Origin: Thermodesulfatator sp.
Lineage (GTDB): Bacteria > Desulfobacterota > Dissulfuribacteria > Dissulfuribacterales > QOAL01
Length of the DNA stretch: 6,255 bases
Direction: 5' to 3'
NCBI GenBank assembly: GCA_003978135.1
Contig: QOAL01000137.1
Span: 1 to 6,255 of the forward strand
The notes below the pieces were generated by a model, which worked only from the letters and a program-made list of their open reading frames with translations, was not told where the DNA came from and made no database searches. Positions within the stretch are counted from its first letter, which is position 1. Every line of letters starts with the position of its first letter. Below, in pieces: positions 1 through 4,454 of the stretch. The translations under genes and the position numbers were made by a program.

Positions 1-489
1 GAGGTAAGCCGGCTGATTGGCGCAATTGCAGAACAGACTAATCTCCTGGCTCTCAATGCCACCATCGAGGCAGCAAGGGCTGGCGAGGCAGGAAAAGGTT
101 TTGCAGTTGTAGCAAATGAGGTAAAGGAACTTGCCAAGCAGACGGGTAATTCCGTGGAGGAAATCAATGCAGTGGTTCACTCCCTTCAGCTTGAATCCAC
201 TGAAGCACAGAACGCAATTGAGAAGATAGCGGTCACCATTCAAAGCGTTGCAGAATATTCAGAAAGTATTGCATCTGCAGTGGAAGAGCAGACAGCCACC
301 ACACAGGAAATATCCGGGCAGACCGAGGCTCTTGTTGCAGATATATCTGAGGCAGATGACATGAATAACAGGGTAGAGAAACTCTCCCGTGTCGCCTTGA
401 AACAGACCAGGGAATTTGATGCTATCATTCACGCTGCGAATCAGAAGAGCGCGGAATTGCGCCGCCGTCTATCACTGTTCAAGGTCTGA
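1..489 (+). CDS. Methyl-accepting chemotaxis protein, C-terminal signalling domain (5' partial)
   Basis: The reading frame is open from the first base and ends at TGA 487-489, giving 162 visible residues. The start lies upstream of the window. Residues about 8-46 carry the hallmark hairpin tip of chemoreceptors ([20 protein letters not shown], then [15 protein letters not shown]), which in known receptors contacts CheA and CheW. The rest is a long heptad-patterned helix rich in Glu, Gln, Ala and Ser, including [14 protein letters not shown], the return arm of the cytoplasmic coiled coil and a usual methylation region. The protein ends in a basic tail ([10 protein letters not shown]) with no CheR/CheB-tethering NWETF-type pentapeptide. 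The sensor domain and membrane segments are not visible, so the ligand is unknown. The internal GTG at 154 is not a real start, because the conserved tip lies upstream of it in the same frame. The family call is very secure. Confidence 0.97.
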   Translation, partial: EVSRLIGAIAEQTNLLALNATIEAARAGEAGKGFAVVANEVKELAKQTGNSVEEINAVVHSLQLESTEAQNAIEKIAVTIQSVAEYSESIASAVEEQTATTQEISGQTEALVADISEADDMNNRVEKLSRVALKQTREFDAIIHAANQKSAELRRRLSLFKV

Positions 490-610
490 GTGCCTCGTTT
501 ACACCTCAGTTGAAAGGATTCACTCCAAGTAGGTAGACTTAGGCTGCAGTCAAGCTTGAAGGCAAGTCCTTTTTATCTTGAAAGAATTGATAATTCGGTA
601 GAGCGGCTTG

Positions 611-763
611 GTGAACCTTGAAAGAATAACACTTGAATTCATCACAATACATTTGCCTGCCAAGACAGCAGCTGTGTCCAACAGATGATATGTTCCAGAT
701 ATCGAGGAACAAGTGAAAGATCTTGTGACTGACACAGTCGATTTCAAAGCGCCCTCCTCATAA
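611..763 (+). pseudogene. Possible broken small gene with an in-frame TGA
   Basis: Read from GTG 611, the frame gives 25 residues (NLERITLEFITIHLPAKTAA and a short tail SNR), an in-frame TGA at 686-688, then 24 residues beginning YVPDIEEQVKDLVTDTVDFK and ending at TAA 761-763. The terminator stem starts one base after that stop, which is how the 3' end of a real transcribed gene usually looks. Both halves have a plausible mix of hydrophobic and charged residues. I do not recognise the family. No convincing Shine-Dalgarno sequence precedes the GTG; a TTG at 608 is an alternative start. Possible explanations are a decayed gene, a chance frame, or UGA read-through. The last is least likely, because no redox-type Cys or Sec motif flanks the TGA. 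Confidence 0.25.
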
Positions 764-797
764 AACCCTCGTCTTATAGGCGAGGGTTGCTTATTTT
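764..797 (+). terminator. Rho-independent terminator
   Basis: A perfect 8-base inverted repeat, AACCCTCG (764-771) and CGAGGGTT (781-788), encloses TCTTATAGG. Within that loop a T·G and a C-G pair can extend the stem to ten pairs with a five-base loop. The stem is followed by a T-rich tail, GCTTATTTT, to 797. On the other strand the stem is followed by TTTT, so it could work in both directions. It would end transcription entering from the chemoreceptor side before the acuC cluster. Confidence 0.75.
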
Positions 798-852
798 GAA
801 ATGCTCGGTGTGGTTCTTCACGAATAGGGTAAATTCTTGTGTCTTGGGATAA

Positions 853-1008
853 TTTAATCTGAAATATACCTTAGAAAAGTATCTAAGCGAAATTAACGTT
901 GTTGAAAGTGGACTGTAAGGGTATAAAACCTGTGAAAATGATTCAGAAAAATTAGTTCCCAAGGAGTCTCCGGAGGATTTTGAACAGGTAGTTCCATTTA
1001 AAAAGTAA
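853..1008 (+). pseudogene. Possible remnant reading frame with internal stop
   Basis: Between the TAA at 850-852 and the TAA at 1006-1008 one frame reads FNLKYTLEKYLSEINVVESG-L, a stop (TAA 916-918), then GYKTCENDSEKLVPKESPED followed by FEQVVPFKK. There is no usable ATG, GTG or TTG start in the second part. The amphipathic, charge-rich composition looks more like protein than random A/T-rich DNA, but no family is recognisable and the putative promoter of the next gene overlaps it. It could be the worn C-terminus of a lost gene or simply chance. Confidence 0.15.
899..927 (+). promoter_or_regulatory. Candidate sigma70-type promoter for the acuC cluster
   Basis: A TTGTTG box (899-904) lies 17 bases ahead of TATAAA (922-927). 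The -10 matches consensus at five of six positions and the -35 at three, with ideal spacing. It lies downstream of the 764-797 terminator in an A/T-rich stretch and would give a leader of about 85 bases before the ATG at 1021. It is a motif match only. Confidence 0.35.
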
Positions 1009-1020
1009 AGAAGAAATAAT

Positions 1021-1992
1021 ATGAATAAATTTGGACCGCTGAAGATTGTTTACAGTGACAATTTTCTCCTTCATGACACAGGCGGTGGGGATCACCCTGA
1101 AAGCGCAGCAAGACTCGATGCAATATGGGCCACTCTTAGAAAAGGGCCCCTTGCTGATAATATTCAGGTGCTTGAGCCACGGAAGGTGGACAGAGATCTT
1201 CTGCTTTCAGTACACAGTGAAGATTATATCTTTCGTTTCGAGGAGGCCTGTCTTTCCGGCATGGGCATGCTGGGCCATCCTGACAACCGTATTTCCTACG
1301 ACTCCTATGAGGTGGCACTTCTTTCTGCAGGTGCTTCACAGTCAGGCATAGATTTTCTTGAAAATATAGAGGCCTCAGACCGGGTATTCTGCTGCGTGCG
1401 TCCTCCCGGCCACCATTCGGAAGAATCCCTCGCCCTGGGGTTCTGCTTCCTGAACAATGTTGCCATAGCGGCAAGGTACTGGCAGCGGGCATACAAGAGA
1501 AAGAGGGTTTTTGTCCTGGACTTTGATGCCCACCACGGAAACGGTATCCAGGAAATCTTTGATGAGGATCCGGACGTCTTTTATGCCAGTATCCACGAGC
1601 ATCCTACCTTCAGTTTTCCAGGAACCGGATACGAGGAAGATACAGGCACCGGCGCCGGAGAAGGCGCTACCATGAATATAGCCCTGCCACCTGGTGCAAC
1701 AGACACCGAGGTCATAAAAGCAATGGAAGAAAGGGTGGCAGGGGCAATTGAAGATTTTCAGCCGGACTGCATTATTGCGGCTGCTGGCTTCGATGCCCAT
1801 GAATACGATGATATGTCCGGGCTGGCCTATTCCACCAGGGTTTACGGCCATATAGGCACTCATCTTGCCGCCTGGGCAGATTTTCATTGCCAGGGAAGAC
1901 TACTGAGCATCTTAGAAGGAGGGTATAATCTTGACGCCCTGGGACCTTCTGTGGAGATATATCTTGGAGGACTTTGCCTGAAGGTCCAGTAG
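1021..1992 (+). CDS. acuC: AcuC-like zinc-dependent deacetylase (histone deacetylase superfamily)
   Basis: This 323-residue protein has the whole arginase/deacetylase-fold motif set in order: HDTGGGDHPESAARL (18-32), HSEDY (65-69), RPPGHHSEE (127-135), DFDAHHGNG (167-175), AAAGFDAH (253-260) and LEGGYN (298-303). By alignment with known family members, H131 and H132 are the catalytic His pair, D169, H171 and D258 the zinc ligands, and Y302 the transition-state tyrosine; all are present, so it should be active. Length fits bacterial AcuC and acetylpolyamine amidohydrolase relatives. Because an AcuB homologue follows, the likely role is removal of acetyl groups from lysines of metabolic enzymes such as AMP-forming acetyl-CoA synthetase, as known for Bacillus AcuC. 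An acetylpolyamine substrate cannot be excluded. The ATG at 1021 sits just ahead of the conserved first strand (KIVYSDNF); its ribosome site (AAAGAAG) is weak. It is probably the first gene of the cluster. Confidence 0.9.
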   Translation: MNKFGPLKIVYSDNFLLHDTGGGDHPESAARLDAIWATLRKGPLADNIQVLEPRKVDRDLLLSVHSEDYIFRFEEACLSGMGMLGHPDNRISYDSYEVALLSAGASQSGIDFLENIEASDRVFCCVRPPGHHSEESLALGFCFLNNVAIAARYWQRAYKRKRVFVLDFDAHHGNGIQEIFDEDPDVFYASIHEHPTFSFPGTGYEEDTGTGAGEGATMNIALPPGATDTEVIKAMEERVAGAIEDFQPDCIIAAAGFDAHEYDDMSGLAYSTRVYGHIGTHLAAWADFHCQGRLLSILEGGYNLDALGPSVEIYLGGLCLKVQ

Positions 1993-2021
1993 GCTCAATT
2001 CAAAAAACAATAGCTACTGAC

Positions 2022-2025
2022 GAGG
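2022..2025 (+). promoter_or_regulatory. Ribosome binding site of acuB
   Basis: GAGG lies eight bases before the ATG at 2034. It supports that start over the internal ATG at residue 7, which would remove the first strand of the first CBS domain. Confidence 0.6.
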
Positions 2026-2033
2026 TTTAGATA

Positions 2034-2678
2034 ATGTTTGTTACCAGATACATGACACCGGCCCCACTTACAGTAAGCCCTGAAACACCTGTGCCTGAGG
2101 CGCGCAAGATACTCAAGGAGAAACACTTCAGGCACCTTCCGGTTACAGACCCGGAAGGTCATCTTTTGGGGATAGTAACTGACAGGGATATCCGTTCAGT
2201 TTATCCGTCCTCCATACTCAGAGGAGAAGAGAGGCAAAGGATACTGGAAAAGGTGGAAAGTTCCACTGTTGATAACATCATGAGCACAAGGCTTTCATCC
2301 CTTAATCTCAATTCCACCATAGATGATGCCCTTATCCTTCTTGAGAAGCAGAACGTGGGGGCCCTGCCTGTGCTGGATGACGATGGCAAGGTAATAGGCA
2401 TATTTTCCATCAGGGATCTTATGAGGGCCTATGGAGAGTTGTTTGGCCTGTATGAAAAGGGAAATGCATTGGTCTCCGTGAGGGACACAGGTGAAAATGA
2501 TATTTCAAGGCTTGTAAACATCCTTGAGAAAAGAAATATTCCTTTCACGCGGGTTATACGGTCAAGGGATACGGCAACAGGTTCAGGCGATGAATCCACC
2601 ATTCACATCCGTGTTCAGACCATGCAGCTTTCTTCAATAAAAAAGGCCCTCAGGGAAGAGGGTTTTGAGGTAATCTGA
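2034..2678 (+). CDS. acuB: AcuB-like protein with two CBS domains and an ACT-like C-terminus
   Basis: The 214-residue product begins MFVTRYMTPAPLTVSPETPV, the usual opening of a CBS repeat. CBS1 spans about 1-58 (HFRHLPVTD, HLLGIVTDRDI) and CBS2 about 78-133 (NIMSTRLSSLNLNSTIDDAL, VGALPVLDDDGKVIGIFSIR). Each ends in the TDRD/SIRD-type turn that binds adenine nucleotide phosphates in CBS pairs. Residues about 144-214 form an ACT-like regulatory domain ending REEGFEVI. The linker with the basic segment RGEERQRILEK (63-73), the domain order and the length all resemble Bacillus AcuB. No catalytic motif is present, so it is a cytosolic regulator, probably sensing adenine nucleotides. Its adjacency to the deacetylase suggests it modulates that enzyme, but the biochemical role of AcuB is poorly defined even in model organisms. 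No acuA acetyltransferase gene is visible. It starts 41 bases after acuC and ends 6 bases before bioD. Confidence 0.85.
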   Translation: MFVTRYMTPAPLTVSPETPVPEARKILKEKHFRHLPVTDPEGHLLGIVTDRDIRSVYPSSILRGEERQRILEKVESSTVDNIMSTRLSSLNLNSTIDDALILLEKQNVGALPVLDDDGKVIGIFSIRDLMRAYGELFGLYEKGNALVSVRDTGENDISRLVNILEKRNIPFTRVIRSRDTATGSGDESTIHIRVQTMQLSSIKKALREEGFEVI

Positions 2679-2684
2679 GGGGTT

Positions 2685-3395
2685 GTGGCTTTTTTCATTG
2701 CAGGCACGGACACAGGGGTTGGAAAGACCCTTTTGACAGCAGTCCTTGGTGCTGCTCTCCTGAAAAGGGGCATGAAGACGGGCATCCAGAAATGGATTAC
2801 CACAGGAAATCGTGCCAGAAGCCAAGACATTGATTTTATTACTGCTTCAATGGGCAAGCTGCTGGGGCAACGCCTTGTTGAAAATGCCCTTTTTTCAGCG
2901 CCCTGTTGTCTAAGCCTTCCGGCCTCTCCACATCTTGCAGCCGAGTATGATCACGTCCAGATAGATATCGAACATATTCTTTCAGAGTATGACAGGATGA
3001 AATCCTTGACTGATGTCCTGCTTGTGGAGGGAACTGGAGGGATCATGGTGCCTGTAAACAGGAGGCTGCTTTTTATGGATCTCCTGGAACAGACTAGACC
3101 TATGGTCATACTCGTGGCAAGAAGCGGCCTTGGAACAATAAATCATACCCTGTTGACCCTTGAGGTATTAAGGAACAAGGGGATTGAGGTGTTGTGTGTG
3201 ATTCTGAACCCGGTGGATATATTTGGGAACAGGGATGAGACAAGGCAGATTATTGTAGAGGACAACAGAAAAATCATATCTGAACTGGGAAGGATAGATG
3301 TGTTTGGTCCACTTCCATTTGTCACTGACCTGAACAGCCCGGACATGGTAATACAGGTGGAGAAGGTGGCTGATATTATACAAGGGCACCTTTAG
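2685..3395 (+). CDS. bioD: ATP-dependent dethiobiotin synthetase
   Basis: BioD converts 7,8-diaminopelargonate, CO2 and ATP to dethiobiotin, the step before biotin synthase. The 236-residue product opens with the P-loop AGTDTGVGKT (6-15) and then has the substrate-lysine loop as QKWITTG (35-41; K36 aligns with the catalytic Lys of E. coli KPVASG), acidic residues in SQDID (46-50), SPHLAAE (81-87), the VLLVEGTGGIMVP switch (111-123), SGLGTINHTLLT (147-158), an adenine-site Asn in ILNPVD (N175) and GPLPFV (208-213). Length is normal for the family. The usual Pro after the catalytic Lys is replaced by Trp, which is unusual. The start is the GTG at 2685, the only start upstream of the P-loop. Its purine-rich GAGGGG overlaps the acuB stop, so translation is probably coupled to acuB. 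No other bio gene is in the window. A BioD-like domain with another ligand is a minor alternative. Confidence 0.88.
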   Translation: MAFFIAGTDTGVGKTLLTAVLGAALLKRGMKTGIQKWITTGNRARSQDIDFITASMGKLLGQRLVENALFSAPCCLSLPASPHLAAEYDHVQIDIEHILSEYDRMKSLTDVLLVEGTGGIMVPVNRRLLFMDLLEQTRPMVILVARSGLGTINHTLLTLEVLRNKGIEVLCVILNPVDIFGNRDETRQIIVEDNRKIISELGRIDVFGPLPFVTDLNSPDMVIQVEKVADIIQGHL

Positions 3396-3416
3396 ATGTG
3401 TTTATCCAAATATGGC

Positions 3417-3451
3417 GCCCGGTCTTTCACCGGTCCGGCTTACGTTTTTTT
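3417..3451 (+). terminator. Terminator-like hairpin and T tract after bioD
   Basis: Just past the bioD stop, CCGGT (3419-3423) and ACCGG (3429-3433) enclose CTTTC. Alternatively GCC-GG (3417-3422, one bulged C) pairs with CCGGC (3435-3439), followed by TTACG and seven T residues (3445-3451). The stem is short and imperfect, so it may be an inefficient terminator or attenuator that lowers expression of the downstream pump genes. It also argues that the pump adaptor starts after it rather than at the GTG at 3398. Confidence 0.35.
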
Positions 3452-3466
3452 AGGCACTTTTGGGAC

Positions 3467-4438
3467 ATGGTGGACAATAAGAATCAAATGAATCTCTTTG
3501 TCAGGCTGAGTTGCGTAATTCTTTTTTCCCTTCTGCTGTTGTGCCGTGCCTTTGATGCATTTGGTGTAACAAACTCAAGTCTCCCTTCAGGGTCAGCCAA
3601 GGGTTGCGCACAAGACGGCTGGCTGGTTCTTTCTGCAGCCTACTCTCCTTATTCTGTTCACGTGATAAAATCAGAGGTTAGCGGACGCATTGTGAGGATA
3701 AATGCAAAAGAAGGCCAAATTCTGAAGGCAGGTATTCCTGTCATGGAGGTTGACAGCCTTGCCCAAAAGGCAGAGTTGATGCAGCTTAAGCAGGTCCTTT
3801 CCAGTCTTAAAAAGAGCGAGAAGGTACTGGCAAGGGATCTCGAGCTTACCAGGAAAAAATACCAGCGTTATCTCGCCCTGAAAAAAAAGGAGCATGTAGA
3901 GGATCAGGCTGTCGAGAACATGGAACAGGAACTGCACAGGTCTGAACTCCAGCTTATTGAAAACAGGCGGCAGCAGGCAGATGTTCAAAGAACCATTATA
4001 GATATGGAAGACTACATAGAAAAGTGTGCTCCTTGCTTTCCAAGGGATTTTTACGTGGCGGAAAATTTCAAAGAGCTTTTCGAAACGGTCACTCCCGGAG
4101 AAAGGATCACCCGGCTCCTTGATGTGTCACAGGCCAAGGTCCATATGGTCTTGGCAGCCGAATGTTTTGCAGCGTTTGAAAAAAGGCTGGGGCCTGAAGA
4201 GCCGGTTCATCTTCGGCTTGTTACAGAAGACGGAAGAAATTTTTCAAGACTGGGAAGGATTGAAAAACTCAAGATAGATCCTGACAATACCTATCTCTAC
4301 AGCTATGGTTTTGACCTTGTTTTCAAACCCGTGCCTGAAATTTTATGGGGGCAGGTGGTGAAGGTCTATCTTGATGTCAAAAACCACGAAGTCCCCGGGA
4401 AAACAGCAGGGAAAGGACCTGCTTTGATACATCCATAA
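3467..4438 (+). CDS. RND efflux periplasmic adaptor (membrane fusion protein)
   Basis: The likely role is to bridge an RND pump and an outer-membrane channel in the periplasm. Counting from ATG 3467 (323 residues), a hydrophobic segment at about 12-29 (CVILFSLLLLCRAF) is a signal peptide or N-terminal anchor. Next come the first lipoyl half (about 63-97: SEVSGRIVRINAKEGQILKA, PVMEVDS), a Lys/Glu/Gln-rich helical hairpin (about 98-184), the second lipoyl half (about 185-220, TPGERITRLLD) and a beta-barrel domain (about 223-307, with VHMVLAAE and RLGRIEKLKIDPD). The frame can be extended to GTG 3398, giving 346 residues. However, the added part is Trp/Phe/Arg/His-rich, precedes the signal sequence and contains a terminator-like element, so I reject it. 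ATG 3488 (316 residues) is equally plausible; neither start has a good ribosome site. The second lipoyl half is atypical: CAPCFPRDF stands where APFDGxV is expected. The gene precedes the permease by 16 bases. Confidence 0.85.
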   Translation: MVDNKNQMNLFVRLSCVILFSLLLLCRAFDAFGVTNSSLPSGSAKGCAQDGWLVLSAAYSPYSVHVIKSEVSGRIVRINAKEGQILKAGIPVMEVDSLAQKAELMQLKQVLSSLKKSEKVLARDLELTRKKYQRYLALKKKEHVEDQAVENMEQELHRSELQLIENRRQQADVQRTIIDMEDYIEKCAPCFPRDFYVAENFKELFETVTPGERITRLLDVSQAKVHMVLAAECFAAFEKRLGPEEPVHLRLVTEDGRNFSRLGRIEKLKIDPDNTYLYSYGFDLVFKPVPEILWGQVVKVYLDVKNHEVPGKTAGKGPALIHP

Positions 4439-4454
4439 GACTGGCGTTTTTTGC

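Larger units (their letters stand above)
490..1020. other. 531-base intergenic stretch without an intact gene
   Basis: No uninterrupted frame on either strand here resembles a known protein. A weak hairpin without a T tract overlaps the chemoreceptor stop (CTGAGTG at 486-492 against CACCTCAG at 502-509, one bulge). An 11-base direct repeat CTTGAAAGAAT occurs at 577-587 and 617-627, exactly 40 bases apart, and shorter CTTGAA copies occur at 555-560 and 632-637. Two + strand frames look coding-like but contain internal stops (about 611-763 and 853-1008). A clear terminator occupies 764-797. The right half, about 790-1020, is visibly more A/T-rich and contains the probable promoter of the downstream cluster. 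The stretch may be a degraded gene or genes, but this is an inference from codon-like composition only. Confidence 0.7.

Noticed and set aside
486..509. Hairpin overlapping the chemoreceptor stop as its terminator
   Set aside because: The stem is short with a bulge, and it is followed by TTGAAAGG rather than a T tract.
686..711. Selenocysteine insertion at the in-frame TGA
   Set aside because: A hairpin follows, but its loop begins only 8 bases after the TGA and no CxxU, UxxC or similar redox context is present. Kept only as a remote option in the findings.
550..962. Two minus-strand frames of 65 and 62 codons in the gap (550-747 and 774-962)
   Set aside because: No family resemblance and no good ribosome site. 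The second runs opposite A/T-rich leader and promoter-like DNA, and both overlap better-looking plus-strand signals.
1375..1887. 170-codon open frame on the minus strand inside acuC
   Set aside because: It lies wholly opposite a deacetylase with every catalytic motif intact, and its translation has no recognisable domain and biased shadow-like composition.
3398..3466. N-terminal extension of the efflux adaptor from GTG 3398
   Set aside because: It would place more than 30 Arg/Trp/Phe/His-rich residues before the signal sequence and spans a terminator-like hairpin; ATG 3467 or 3488 fits an exported adaptor better.
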